Shown here one piece after another: positions 44,301 through 47,631 of a stretch of DNA of 64,000 nt. Source of the stretch: Mauremys mutica (lineage: Eukaryota; Chordata; Testudines; Geoemydidae); contig NC_059081.1 in the NCBI RefSeq assembly GCF_020497125.1, positions 13,133,105 to 13,197,104 of the forward strand, in the 5' to 3' direction. The position numbers and the translations under genes were made by a program. Position 1 is the stretch's first letter, and each line of letters starts with the position of its first letter. The notes beneath the pieces were generated by a model. That model was not told where the DNA came from and searched no databases. It saw only the letters and a program-made list of their open reading frames with translations.

Positions 44301-46250
44301 TTTTCACTGTTTCCTCTGCACAGGCAGTCAGTTTCCCTTGTTCAAGGTGGTCTCTCACACCAGAACAGGAGAGAGAGAAAAATATTTGAAAAAATAACAT
44401 TTTTTTATTCCAGTGGCACAAAAATTGGCAGGGGGACTCAGGGTCAGGCAGAATACTGAAAGGACTTGTAACTGGCTTTTCGAAAGTGACTAGAGTTCAC
44501 AATGATGGTATCTTTTTAAGGACAGGAAGAGAGGAATAGCCTAGTCAATTGAAGCAGGACCTTCTGACACACACTCTTTTAGAATACACTTATTTCCAGA
44601 GACATCAGGGAGGGGGACTTGCAGGGGCTGTAGTCACCCTAAAATTTGCCTCACCCCCCCGCCATAGCCACCCCTCCCAGCACAAAGGTCACCCTTACTT
44701 CTGCAGTTCTGTGCTGCTGCTGGTGGCGGTGCAATCCTCAGAGTTGGGTGCCAAGGCAGCAGCCGCTGCACTCCTGCCACCCAGCTCTGAAGGCAGCGCT
44801 GCCAGCAGCAGCAAAGAAGGGGGCCATATGAGCACAGGGAAGGGGAGGACATGGAAATAACAAAGGTGGAGAGGGAGCATCCAGGGAGAGAGATGGAAGG
44901 ATCGTGCATAAGAGAGAGAGTTCACAGGCGGGGGGAGGTGGGGTTTGGTTAGAGGAGGGGGTCACAGAACAGGGGAAGGGGGACAGGCATAGGGGAGAGG
45001 GATCACTCATTAACAGGCAAAGGGGAGGATGCATAGAGGAAGGGGAACTACATGGGGGAGGATGCACAGATAAGAGGGAATCACAGCAGAGAGAGGGGAC
45101 ATGCTGTGGGAAATGGGGGGCACGGACAGCTCCAAACAGAGGGAGTGTGGATTGGAGAGGAGCCCCGGATGTGCAGGCACCATAGACTCATAGACTTTAA
45201 GGTCAGAAGGGACCATTATGATCATCTAGTCTGACCTCCTGCACATTGCAGACCAAAGAATCTCACCCACCCACTCCTGTAACAAACCCCTAACCTATGT
45301 CTGAGCTACTGAAGTCCTCAACTTGTGGTTTAAAGTTTTCAAGGTGCAGAGAATCCCCCAGCAAGTGACCCGCACCCCACGCTGCAGAGGAAGGCGAAAT
45401 CCCCCCAGGGCCTCTGCTAATCCTTCCTGAACCCAAATATGGTGATTAACTAAACCCTGAGCAGGTGGGCAAGACTCACCAGCCAGCACCCAGGAAATAC
45501 TTCTCTGTAGTAACTCAGACCCCACCCCATCTAACATCCCTTCACAGACCACTGGGCAGATTTACCCATGGAGGGGTGGGGAACTGGCAGACAGGCCAGC
45601 GTGACCAGATGTTCTGATCTTATCGGGACAGTCCCAATATTTGGGGCTTTATCTCATACAGGCGCCTATTACCCACCACCCCCATCCTGATTTTTCACAC
45701 TTGCTGTCTGGTCACCCTACAGAGCGGGCACCTGGGCACTGCACCCAGGGGTGGCACAGGGACGAGCCCGCAGCCGAGCTGGGAGGCAGGGGACACTGCT
45801 GCTGTGAGAGGCTGGGCCGGGCTGTCCGAGGGCTCGGGGACCCTTCCCGCCAAGACAGGCAGCGAGGGGCCAGGGAGCCTCAGTGCCCCCCTGGGTGTGT
45901 CCACAAGCTCTGTAATCCGCCCCCCTCGCGCGCCATTTTCTGTCCAGCCCATCTCAGCTCCCCCGCCCCCCCAACGGCCAGGGGCCGGCACCGCCCTGGC
46001 TTACACGCAAACTGCAAATCGTGAACATTAAGAGACGGGTCAGGGTCCCCACTCCCCCCTTACCGTCCTCCTGGGCGAAGCAAACCAGGACCTGGCCGGG
46101 CCGCTCCCGGATCTCGCACTCCCCCCCTCCGGATTTCTTCCCGCTCTGGAAGTAGCAGAGGAGTTTCTTCCTCAGGGTCTTGGGGAGCCCCGAGTCTCCC
46201 CAGTCCCCCTCCACCAGCAGCGGGAAGGGGCACTTCGCCTCCCCGGCCAT
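5205..46250 (-). CDS. PARP14: PARP14-like poly(ADP-ribose) polymerase family gene, 17 exons, 3' end outside window
   Basis: The product is an interferon-linked mono-ADP-ribosyltransferase acting in cytoplasm and nucleus; macrodomains bind or remove ADP-ribose. Seventeen minus-strand exons join with AG/GT borders and consistent phases: 46250-46064, 43538-43399, 43290-43257, 38081-38031, 35455-35267, 31749-31483, 29820-29584, 26466-24191, 21726-21490, 21246-21025, 19681-19588, 18358-18209, 11240-11178, 10089-9922, 9236-9018, 8917-8297 and 5350-5205. They sum to 5301 nt, 1767 codons, without a stop. Domain order: RRM-like folds (about 7-370), KH-like repeats (about 380-880), macro1 (about 891-1074), macro2 (about 1105-1290), macro3 (about 1330-1505), WWE (about 1647-1718), start of PARP domain (from about 1725). 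Human PARP14 is 1801 aa, so the part seen already nears full family length. The catalytic core is not visible. PARP9 and PARP15 also carry macrodomains, but the long N-terminus and three macrodomains favour PARP14. Confidence 0.93.
5617..7015 (-). mobile_element. CR1 LINE, 5'-truncated, minus strand, with decayed reverse transcriptase
   Basis: Minus-strand frames at 7039-6770 (VYLDFQKAFEKVSHQRLL) and 6626-6120 (ATFADDTKLLKIVKS, WQMKLNVDKCKVMHIG) are consecutive parts of a CR1-type reverse transcriptase, including the F-A-D-D catalytic box. A frame break separates them. The 3' UTR continues to about 5617. The left part of the element abuts a Penelope-like element near 7015. Confidence 0.88.
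7016..8125 (+). mobile_element. Penelope-like retroelement fragment with GIY-YIG domain remnant
   Basis: On the plus strand a broken frame contains QLCPYIYSGDTI, ICHHVPAMP and, around 7528-7566, MYIGQTGQSLRKRINGHK, then VGEHFNLPGH. Cys-rich segment followed by Y-I-G-Q-T-G...R-x-x-x-H is the GIY-YIG endonuclease region of Penelope-like elements. The 3' end (GATGAAGTGGCCTGTAGCCC, GCTCAAATAAATTTGT, GGTGCCACAAGTACTCC) recurs at 38690 and 42140. Several stops break the frame. A (TG)n run lies at 7979-8003. Confidence 0.75.
8297..8917 (-). CDS. PARP14: PARP14-like exon 16: KH-like segment and WWE domain
   Basis: The 621-nt exon begins (S)FFGFGRQKQNSS and contains FDDQEYKKLEDLQKKLHINI, then LVEWQYLEKDRYLPFDRLTN, NLRLEDA and NKNYKVDLEAKRAIDD. 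The W-Q-Y...F...N..LE pattern and the YKVDL strand mark a WWE domain, which binds iso-ADP-ribose or ADP-ribose units. The true donor is GAAG|GTGAAT; read through, the frame stops two codons later. Phase 1 both ends. Confidence 0.92.
9018..9236 (-). CDS. PARP14: PARP14-like exon 15: end of macrodomain 3
   Basis: The 219-nt exon starts GQAGLDPAVVANNMMDAVVD and continues VKNIKIIIFQPQLLSVFHAC, then MQKREGT. These are the last helix and strand of macro3 and the start of the linker to the WWE part. Acceptor GTTACAG|GTCA, donor GCTT|GTAAGT, phase 1 both ends. Confidence 0.9.
9237..9921. other. Intron, no feature recognised
   Basis: The intron between exons 15 and 14 shows no terminal repeats or coding frames. 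Confidence 0.5.
9922..10089 (-). CDS. PARP14: PARP14-like exon 14: macrodomain 3
   Basis: The 168-nt exon encodes HNGFITTQAGNLMCKKIIHL, SLVSKVLQECELKTYTSVAF and PAIGTG. Order and motifs match macro3. Acceptor CTTTCAG|CCTC, donor AACAG|GTTTAT, phase 1 both ends. Confidence 0.89.
10090..11177. other. Intron, no feature recognised
   Basis: A pyrimidine-rich stretch at about 10180-10500 has overlapping open frames without domain similarity. Nothing else is supported. Confidence 0.45.
11178..11240 (-). CDS. PARP14: PARP14-like exon 13: macrodomain 3, short exon
   Basis: The 63-nt exon encodes GVSKAILEGAGPQVEAECAQ. The GVSKAIL-x-GAG helix is conserved in PARP14 macro3. Acceptor ATTTTAG|GTGT, donor CTAG|GTATAA, phase 1 both ends. 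Confidence 0.88.
   Translation of the reverse strand: MSLRQFWKVLDHRLKQNVLS
12061..12066 (+). repeat. Target-site duplication, left copy (AATAAA)
   Basis: AATAAA directly borders the left LTR and is repeated at 17748-17753 beyond the right LTR. Six base pairs is normal for alpha/beta-type retroviral integration. Confidence 0.85.
12067..12381 (-). repeat. 3' LTR of the young retrovirus
   Basis: The 315-bp repeat begins TGTTGGGAATAG and ends GATGCAACA on the minus strand. A TATA-like GTATAAAGGG lies at 12301-12310 and AATAAA at 12130-12135, giving a very short U3 and R-U5. No difference from the copy at 17433-17747 was seen by eye. Confidence 0.95.
12382..12397 (-). other. Polypurine tract
   Basis: The minus strand reads GGGTGGAGGGGGGAAG directly against the 3' LTR, the expected plus-strand primer. 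Confidence 0.8.
12398..14015 (-). other. 3' part of the retrovirus without large frames
   Basis: Plus strand A/C-rich DNA where pol and env would be expected. No reverse transcriptase or integrase motif is seen. A minus frame at 13852-13655 has a hydrophobic run (LLLKTVVLIGFWGLF, then FFLACIALPNW) that might be an env transmembrane remnant. The 15-mer GCCTGGGCCCGATCC occurs twice (13419-13433, 13471-13485). Confidence 0.5.
14016..14708 (-). CDS. Unrecognised Ala/Glu/Thr-rich frame after the dUTPase, same phase, beyond one TAG
   Basis: This frame runs 230 codons directly after the dUTPase stop, in the same phase; its first ATG is at 14660. It has no assignable function. Degenerate internal repeats are visible: DAMQSGVTEAP, EAPMQTDVGDAP and GAPLQSDM, and LVSECPGAVVNG beside LVSEMSAAVVDG. 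QLADTGSPIFSI (D-T-G at about 14388-14396) is a near match to the retroviral aspartic-protease signature, but no flap or GR(D/N) segment follows. It could be a degenerate protease region, a captured host sequence or a lineage-specific protein. It could be translated by TAG readthrough or not at all. Confidence 0.5.
   Translation of the reverse strand, partial: GSDGRQITQEAFIGDAMQSGVTEAPGTTEVEDTVFTLESEHTEAVAAEAPMQTDVGDAPSNLVSECPGAVVNGAPLQSDMCPQELPVCGKGDEEEQGNLAVQLADTGSPIFSIESSGAQKTFVPVTAAAIEEQIIAETVTSMETSAETLKPLEAVPGKLFPELVQDITTAHSGFEAASSSSEAIATVLVSEMSAAVVDGMSERATRCTQPGPLEESCLFAMPGFFLFDPP
14709..15242 (-). CDS. Retroviral dUTPase domain, read by -1 frameshift from gag
   Basis: dUTPase hydrolyses dUTP to dUMP and lowers uracil incorporation during reverse transcription. 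All five motifs are visible in order: GSAGVDL, IGRSS, GLIDADYTGNIGI, RLAQLI and RGSRGFGSTG. The open frame overlaps gag by 175 nt, in the -1 phase, and has no good start of its own; the likely product begins by frameshift near 15200. It ends in TAG at 14709-14711. In betaretroviruses a protease would continue this frame; here the next 230 codons are open but unlike a complete protease. Confidence 0.88.
   Translation of the reverse strand: MGALHEGWNTAAGKRIAERPSEERDDTSASTRQPGCLEHLTGATRGSAGVDLATATDVVLDTDEVQVLPSNTDGPLGFGLSALLIGRSSTSKQGIFVLPGLIDADYTGNIGIMVRALCPPVTITAGTRLAQLIPFKGCVPRSTPIDRGSRGFGSTGPPQTAFAMDITLRKPTRTARL
15068..17110 (-). CDS. gag: Retroviral Gag polyprotein, intact 680 aa
   Basis: Gag forms the particle core and packages RNA. 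The frame starts MGTAASAEER, with an N-terminal Gly that may be myristoylated. A matrix-like region comes first, then a long Pro-rich region (about 110-330), then capsid with WAPLDWKLIREAQKSIMAYG and the major homology region at about 466-485 (QGPSEPYSTFLDRL). Two CCHC zinc knuckles follow: CFGCGKPGHFRRDC (577-590) and CTRCDKFGHRAADC (610-623). It ends QRQM, TAG. The slippery site lies at codons 635-637, so a fraction of ribosomes should shift into the dUTPase frame. No disabling mutation was seen. Confidence 0.93.
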   Translation of the reverse strand: MGTAASAEERTVHEYLMRIAERQGEKLPSDKLSRLLRWGRRRGLSVQPSTIFDKTVWERLGSELWKSVARGDKEAFSLSPVWNKAKEIVETLAAEAGVQAALSELCRPTPGMPSVLPVGAREFFGGEDTVIPLASNPYPMDDVAPATAPLPSNVAIGPDMIDPATVPLPPDTPEPMETALPYAPPPKPCRVHGAWGCHDCGGTEEARVERVPSNPYPDLTTFTQFTQFDAFYKEMERQGRQLQHICDKLDQLEGLPPGSSRSHLHKCFHSTRPPAPPGPGDPPTGDPPDPVQRWHGVLREAILEGLTPEAFPVITPDPQHPNHRRWAPLDWKLIREAQKSIMAYGLDNPYVQSIIEQVFVGQAMCPYDAIKLADMLLTPTQKLLWKDDWAKRVDLALVRNLDLPDDDPRRLATADMFLGAGRFVDPHLQARLDPRILQQSQELALAAFKVVPQMGKPSPPYAKIMQGPSEPYSTFLDRLREAIDRSPNLTPEARTAVGLDLATQNANPTCRRILATLPKTATLMEMIEACGRAAMLEETDKAAIHAKAQASALAVALQPLLGGQRGARRPTRPAGPCFGCGKPGHFRRDCPMQNGQQASDVSPKAATGACTRCDKFGHRAADCWARYTKDGTPLPGNGSRSAPRRSATTQVPPPANPAAWNTSPEQPVAVPEWTWPQRQM
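15200..15206 (-). other. -1 ribosomal frameshift site GGGAAAC
   Basis: On the minus strand G GGA AAC falls in the right gag phase (P-G-N, residues 635-637), 45 codons before the gag stop. The same heptamer is used at betaretroviral gag-pro junctions. The dUTPase frame is -1 relative to gag and open across this point. A downstream pseudoknot was not modelled; the following sequence is GC-rich. Confidence 0.75.
17151..17372 (-). repeat. Four tandem 52-58 bp repeats in the retroviral leader
   Basis: Units start at 17151, 17205, 17261 and 17313 (plus-strand numbering). Each contains GACGCCCTGCGG, then GCCGCTCGACACTGA and CTCAGGTGCG. They lie between the primer site and gag, where packaging signals normally reside. 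Function is unknown. Confidence 0.85.
17412..17430 (-). other. Primer-binding site, tRNA-Trp type
   Basis: The minus strand reads TGGTGACCCCGACGTGATT two bases inside the 5' LTR. This is the tRNA-Trp complement used by Rous sarcoma/avian leukosis-type viruses. Confidence 0.85.
17433..17747 (-). repeat. 5' LTR of the young retrovirus
   Basis: Same 315-bp sequence as 12067-12381. It carries the TATA-like box (17667-17676) and AATAAA (17496-17501) on the minus strand and would drive gag. Confidence 0.95.
17748..17753 (+). repeat. Target-site duplication, right copy (AATAAA)
   Basis: This is the partner of 12061-12066. The uninterrupted target probably held a single AATAAA, perhaps the polyadenylation signal of the older LTR-like element. 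Confidence 0.85.
18209..18358 (-). CDS. PARP14: PARP14-like exon 12: macrodomain 3, first part
   Basis: The 150-nt exon contains EMQIGSITFQIASGDITTEK, then TDVIVNISNQTFNLKAG. The similar human segment is EMKIGSIxFQVASGDITKEE. Acceptor CTTGCAG|TTTT, donor AGCAG|GTACTT. The following intron carries the young retrovirus at 12067-17747. Confidence 0.9.
18491..18575 (+). repeat. Two-copy tandem repeat, 42-bp period
   Basis: TGGCACATTCCCATGGAGAA, then GATGACAAAAATACCCAAAA occurs at 18491 and again at 18533 with essentially no change, indicating a recent local duplication. Confidence 0.9.
18576..19587. other. Intron, no feature recognised
   Basis: AT-rich intron between exons 12 and 11. GAAAATAAGCAAG and ATTCTCATTTTT near 18966-19000 recur at about 61030-61063, indicating a shared old repeat. 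Confidence 0.4.
19588..19681 (-). CDS. PARP14: PARP14-like exon 11: linker between macrodomains 2 and 3
   Basis: The 94-nt exon encodes AFSDELQNRASGNITNVKMH and onward to ENAQQGQ, aligning with the PARP14 linker that starts AFSDEF. Acceptor TTTCTAG|GCAT, donor CAAG|GTAAGT, phase 0 in and 1 out. Confidence 0.83.
19682..21024. other. Intron with possible old MITE remnants
   Basis: About 20030-20250 and 20660-20890 resemble decayed short DNA elements ('GTGTAGATAAT', 'GGTTTACACTAACAC' ends). Neither shows convincing paired termini. Confidence 0.3.
21025..21246 (-). CDS. PARP14: PARP14-like exon 10: macrodomain 2, second part
   Basis: The 222-nt exon encodes DIITECLQTAEQLSLKSITF, PAIGTGNLGFPKPVVAKLMF and LEEVHFLWHPNDTENFQ. 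PAIGTGNLGFP is the ADP-ribose phosphate-binding loop. An 11-base A run (minus strand) encodes Lys-Lys-Lys and stays in frame. Acceptor ATTCACAG|CTCC, donor TTCAG|GTAACT. Confidence 0.91.
21490..21726 (-). CDS. PARP14: PARP14-like exon 9: macrodomain 2, first part
   Basis: The 237-nt exon reads TDVIVNSVSRDLQLDKGPLS, then a LLSKAGP...LQALL segment and FVLHAIVPGWKNGQES. It completes the macro2 strand begun at the end of exon 8 (LSIILKKGSIEDAT). Acceptor GTTTAAG|ACGG, donor CAGAAG|GTAGAA, phase 0 both ends. The NSVSRDLQL loop, instead of NASN, is the usual macro2 form in PARP14 and is thought to bind without hydrolysis. Confidence 0.9.
21727..23097. other. Intron with purine-rich tracts
   Basis: Purine-rich minus/plus-asymmetric tracts lie at about 22181-22285 and 22490-22690. 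No coding feature or repeat ends are seen. Confidence 0.45.
23098..23754. mobile_element. Non-autonomous hAT-type element, 657 bp
   Basis: The termini CAGGGGCGGGCAAACT and (inverted) CAGAGGTGGGCAAACT pair with two mismatches. Flanks CCCCATAG and CCCTATAG form an 8-bp duplication with one mismatch. The interior is C-rich low-complexity sequence. CAG...CTG ends and 8-bp duplications are hAT features. Confidence 0.82.
24191..26466 (-). CDS. PARP14: PARP14-like exon 8: KH-like repeats and macrodomain 1
   Basis: A single 2276-nt exon encodes about 759 residues. It opens DVNTVLAKQHSLDKVPISVY and continues SLGTALYGKERPQIKMP, both PARP14-like. The middle is a chain of KH-like alpha/beta repeats. The last third is macro1, with ADIVVNASNEDLKHIGGLAE, VIHAVGPKW, AIPAISSGIFGFP and LKEIHLVDSSEKTV. 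The GIFGFP loop and GGLA segment are the conserved ADP-ribose-binding features. Macro1 of PARP14 has ADP-ribosyl hydrolase activity in published work; I infer the same here. The acceptor is TATTTAG|ATG and the donor CTACA|GTAGGT. Phase 0 at the end. Confidence 0.94.
26675..27340. mobile_element. Tc1/mariner-type non-autonomous element, 666 bp
   Basis: Ends CAGTAACTCC and (inverted) CAGTAACATAC are flanked by TA at 26673-26674 and 27341-27342. The left arm (TCGCTTAACG, TTAAGTGAATCCAATTTCCC) is a familiar mariner-like terminal sequence. There is no transposase frame. Confidence 0.65.
27343..29204. other. Intron, no clear feature
   Basis: Old repeat sequence is likely at about 28466-28560 (GGTTAGGCACCTAAATCC). 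The open frames at 27792-28112 and 28607-28999 (minus) lack recognisable domains. Confidence 0.4.
29205..29487. mobile_element. Harbinger-type MITE, 283 bp, TAA duplication
   Basis: The element is flanked by TAA at 29202-29204 and 29488-29490. Ends GGGCTAGTCTGGGTCGAC and (inverted) GGCCTGGTCTTCACTA are imperfect inverted repeats. The interior is rich in GTTCGAAC/GTCGAC palindromes. A 3-bp TWA duplication is typical of PIF-Harbinger. Confidence 0.72.
29584..29820 (-). CDS. PARP14: PARP14-like exon 7: RRM-like segment
   Basis: The 237-nt exon starts after TTTATAG|ATATAAGG and ends AAAG|GTAACA. It encodes HLEVTKSIKAENVPPN, DYITVYFESKRNGSAQV and LPEENAAIITFHDQKG, matching the PARP14 order (LEVTxTIxVENLPP, LFFENxxNGGGxVxxVxxxPEExxALIxFxD). 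Phase 1 in and out. Confidence 0.88.
29821..31482. other. Intron, no feature recognised
   Basis: AT-rich intron between exons 7 and 6 without clear repeat ends. Confidence 0.45.
31483..31749 (-). CDS. PARP14: PARP14-like exon 6: RRM-like segment
   Basis: The 267-nt exon lies between AAACTAG|ATGCC and ATTG|GTAAGA. It encodes DAQEVLKKKDHVVKKIAL and later TMLVENIGGLSEDDNDFSME. LLVENIxGLSxDDF is a recognisable PARP14 signature in this place. Phase 1 in and out. Confidence 0.87.
31750..33000. other. Intron with old repeat sequence
   Basis: GGGATTTTCAAATGGAGTTAG, a common old amniote repeat motif, lies near 32220. The region 32440-32590 resembles 44270-44440 (cagccagtttctcctgttc versus cagtcagtttcccttgttc). 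Confidence 0.35.
33001..33465 (+). mobile_element. hAT-like fragment with possible transposase N-terminus
   Basis: A short plus-strand frame from the ATG at 33312 reads EQKPKSGAQKLRGKQDKEAQ, resembling the Lys-rich 'K-x-SGAQ-x-R-x-x-x' start of ZMYM-type hAT transposases. It ends within about 50 codons. The preceding GGCAAAGGGGTCAACTGCCC may be part of the same element. Confidence 0.35.
33466..35266. other. Intron, no feature recognised
   Basis: No coding frame with domain similarity and no paired termini were found. Confidence 0.45.
35267..35455 (-). CDS. PARP14: PARP14-like exon 5: RRM-like segment
   Basis: The 189-nt exon encodes GNLGKEMTSSEQSTVVII, then EEIDDDLVSMYFENKMRSGG and RIITFENAEG. 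The pattern DDLVSMYFENKxRSGGG...ITFENAE is typical of an RRM beta-alpha-beta fold with its second strand. The acceptor at TCTTCAG|GGAAT is preferred: an upstream AG (TTTTCAG|TCGAT) would read into TGA within eight codons. Phase 1 in and out. Confidence 0.8.
36165..36390. mobile_element. Foldback fragment of a Penelope-like element terminus
   Basis: The left arm (GGTCCCAGGATATTAGAGAG, AAGGTGGGTGAGATAGTATA, TTTTATTGGACCAA) is repeated inverted in the right arm (TTGGTCCAATAAAAGATATT, ACCTCACCCACCTTGTCTCT). The same arms recur around 42010-42315. Family assignment is from association with the 3' tail there. Confidence 0.5.
36737..37398. mobile_element. Harbinger-type non-autonomous element, 662 bp, TGA duplication
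   Basis: TGA flanks both sides (36734-36736, 37399-37401). The ends GGCCTGCGATACACTACA and (inverted) GGGCTTGACTACAATACA pair imperfectly; both arms continue with a GACTTAG/ACTTAA segment. The interior is GC-rich with repeated CAGCTGTCAG-type motifs. Confidence 0.65.
37402..38030. other. Intron, no feature recognised
   Basis: The region between the Harbinger-type element and exon 4 has no clear repeat ends or coding frame. Confidence 0.4.
38031..38081 (-). CDS. PARP14: PARP14-like exon 4, 51-nt linker exon
   Basis: Acceptor TTTTCCAG| and donor ACAG|GTACGT bound 51 nt encoding CSDDGNSGSVEQEKRT, a polar linker. Phases are 1 in and 1 out, so it could be skipped without a frameshift. There is little sequence similarity to lean on; the support is splice sites and phase. 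Confidence 0.6.
38535..38818 (+). mobile_element. Penelope-like element, 3' tail only
   Basis: The tail TGCATCTGATGAAGTGGGCT, GCTCAAATAAATGTGTTAG, GGTGCCACAAGTACTCC, GCGGATACAGACTAACACGG and ACTCTGAAACC matches the end of the element at 7016-8125 and the copy at 42140. Confidence 0.65.
38819..39821. other. Intron, no feature recognised
   Basis: AT-rich sequence without coding frames or repeat ends. Confidence 0.45.
39822..41951. mobile_element. Harbinger-type non-autonomous element, 2.1 kb
   Basis: TGA flanks both ends (39819-39821, 41952-41954). The ends AGCCTGGTCTACACTAGGCG and (inverted) GGGTACGTCTACACTACGGG share GTCTACACTA, and AAACCGGTTT lies near both termini. Internally, GGTACAAAAGGACTGGTA and GATGGTGCAGTATG each occur twice (40683 and 41370; 40808 and 41434). 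No transposase is recognised. Confidence 0.7.
42005..42318. mobile_element. Penelope-type foldback with a 3'-tail copy in its loop
   Basis: The arms (GTTGGTCCCAGGATATTAAA...GGTGAGAGAGACAAGC and, inverted, GCTTGTCTCTCTCGCCAACA...) pair as at 36165-36390. Between them, 42147-42243 carries the tail GCTCAAATAAATTTGTTAGT to ACTCTGAAACC. Confidence 0.55.
42687..42910. repeat. Possible decayed Harbinger-type MITE
   Basis: Starts GGGTTTGTCTGCACTGGAAC and carries an internal inverted pair around AGTGTATCCATGG / CCACGAGTGGCTATACTTCT. No target duplication was identified. Confidence 0.3.
43257..43290 (-). CDS. PARP14: PARP14-like exon 3, 34-nt microexon
   Basis: A 34-nt exon lies between TTTTAG| and |GTACGG and encodes ESKTPSKPQEP plus one base. 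It extends the acidic/Lys-rich linker after the first RRM-like fold. Without it, exon 2 (phase 0) could not join exon 4 (phase 1) in frame, which supports it despite its size. Confidence 0.7.
43399..43538 (-). CDS. PARP14: PARP14-like exon 2
   Basis: Acceptor CTTTAG|TGAGG and donor AAAGAG|GTAAAT enclose 140 nt. With the phase-1 carry-over this encodes VRQRVLNKKTHELDR and onwards, closing the first RRM-like fold. PARP14 has the similar segment VRQKVLxRKxHEL. It ends in phase 0. Confidence 0.85.
43539..45177. other. Intron 1, purine-rich towards its right part
   Basis: Polypurine-rich DNA lies at about 44815-45125 (GGGGAGGTGGGG, GGAAGGGG). Overlapping open frames there have no domain content. 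44270-44440 resembles 32440-32590. Confidence 0.4.
45178..45560 (-). mobile_element. CR1 LINE 3' fragment, minus strand
   Basis: The sequence TTTAAGGTCAGAAGGGACCA, TTATGATCATCTAGTCTGAC, CTCCTGCACATTGCAG and CCCACCCACTCCTG is the reverse complement of the CR1 3' end. The fragment is 5'-truncated. Confidence 0.75.
45605..45718. mobile_element. Short DNA-transposon MITE, about 115 bp
   Basis: GTGACCAGATGTTC at the left pairs with GCTGTCTGGTCACCCT at the right. The interior repeats GGGACAGTCCCAATATTTGG. Target duplication unclear. Confidence 0.6.
46064..46250 (-). CDS. PARP14: PARP14-like exon 1: start codon and first RRM-like segment
   Basis: The exon encodes residues 1-62, starting MAGEAKCPFPLLVEGDWG and containing YFQSGKKSGGGECEIRE, which closely resembles the PARP14 N-terminus (PLLVEGxWG, SGGGECE). 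It starts at the only ATG giving this family N-terminus, inside GC-rich DNA. The donor reads GACG|GTAAGG and the exon ends in phase 1. An ISRE-like site lies just upstream at 46333-46350. Confidence 0.9.
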
Positions 46251-46332
46251 GATCAGCTACTTCTCAGCGGCAAACTGGCCACAGGAGGAATCTGCCGCCG
46301 CACGGCAAGGAAAACTCCCTGCTTGTTGAGCT

Positions 46333-46350
46333 GCTTTCACTTTCATTTCC
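46333..46350 (-). promoter_or_regulatory. ISRE / IRF-binding-like element upstream of PARP14-like start codon
   Basis: On the minus strand this reads GGAAATGAAAGTGAAAGC and contains GAAAGTGAAA, a match to the GAAANNGAAA core bound by IRF/ISGF3. It lies 83-100 bp upstream of the start codon on the gene's own strand. PARP14 and DTX3L are known interferon-stimulated genes in other vertebrates, so position and family agree. The transcription start was not determined. Confidence 0.65.
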
Positions 46351-46662
46351 CAGAAAGCACCTCCCAGGGTTTCTTTTCTGTAACGTGATCCAGGGCTGCC
46401 TCTGAGCTAGGAAATTGGGGGCAGGGGCAGGCATTAGCTTTGCACGTGAAGCACCTCCCCGCTGGGGCACACTGCAAGCCTCCAACCTCACCCCCGAGCA
46501 CCCCCCCTCCTCTGCCAGCGCAGCCCTACCTGCAGATGTACCAAAAAAAGCACAACAAAGATAAAACAGCATGTAACGATGCTGGCTTTGGTGGGACCTA
46601 GCTGAGAGTACCAATTCAGGACAAATTGCTGAGAGCAGGGGAGTTACAGCCCAAGGCTTTGC

Positions 46663-47623
46663 CAGGGCTGGCTCCAGACCCCAGCGCGCCAAGCGCACAC
46701 TTGGGGCGGCATTTTGCCGGCAGGGCGGCAGGCGGCTCCGGCGGACCTTCCGCAGTCATGCCTGCGAGAGGTCCAACGGAGCCGCGGGATCAGCGGACCT
46801 CCTGCAGGCATGACCAGGGCCGCCCAGAGGGGGGGGCAAAGGGGGCAATTTGCCCCAGGCCCCGGGCTCCGCAGGGGCCCCCAAGAGAAGAGCGGAGGCA
46901 ACCGCCTCCGCCCCTCTCCTGGAGCCTCAGCGTCTCCGGCCGAGCCCCTGAGCCCCGCCCCGCTCAGAGACGCGTGGGGAGCGGGGCGGGGCTGTGAGCT
47001 CCAACGGGGCCTGAGCCCCGCCCCGCTCAGAGCGGCATGGGGAGGGGGCGGGGCAGCTGCCTCCGCTCGGTGTGGAGCTCACAGCCCCGCCCCCTCACCA
47101 CGCGGCTCTGAGCGGGACGGAGCTCAGGCCCCGCCGGAGACGCGCTCGGTAAGAGGCCGGGGCCGGGGGGAAGCGGTACCCGCCGCCGCCGCAGCGCAGC
47201 CCGGTCTTCGGCGGCGGGGGGCCCCTTCTGTTCTGGGACCCGCCGCCTAAGGGCCCGGAAGGCCCGCGGCGGGGACCTCCCCCGCCACCGAATTACCGCC
47301 GAAGACCGGGCTGCGCTTCGGCGGCGGTCCCGCTTCGGCGGTAATTCGGCGGCGGGGGGCTCCCACCGCGGGTCTTCGGGGCACTTTGGCGGCGGGTCCC
47401 GGAACGGAAGGGCCCCCCCACCGCCGAAGACCCCGGGCCCCCGGAATCCTCTGGGCGGCCCTGGGCATGACTGCGGAGGGTGCACTGATCCTGCGGCTCC
47501 AGTGGACCTGCTGCAGCCACGTCTGCAAGAGGTCCCCCGGAGCCGTGGGACCGGCGACCGGCAGCATGCCCCCTGTGGCGTGCTGCTGTGCTTGGGGCGG
47601 CCAAATTCCTAGAGCCGCCCCTG
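46663..47623. mobile_element. Outer hAT-type non-autonomous element, 961 bp with a nested insert
   Basis: Ends CAGGGCTGGCTCCAG and (inverted) CAGGGGCGGCTCTAG match at 12 of 15. Flanks GGCTTTGC and TCCTTTGC share 6 of 8 bases. A second hAT-type element (46815-47463) interrupts it. Confidence 0.7.
46815..47463. mobile_element. Nested hAT-type non-autonomous element, 649 bp
   Basis: Perfect inverted ends CAGGGCCGCCCAGAGG / CCTCTGGGCGGCCCTG are flanked by a perfect 8-bp duplication GGCATGAC (46807-46814, 47464-47471). The interior is extremely GC-rich and internally palindromic; long open frames there reflect base composition. Confidence 0.88.
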
Positions 47624-47631
47624 TCCTTTGC

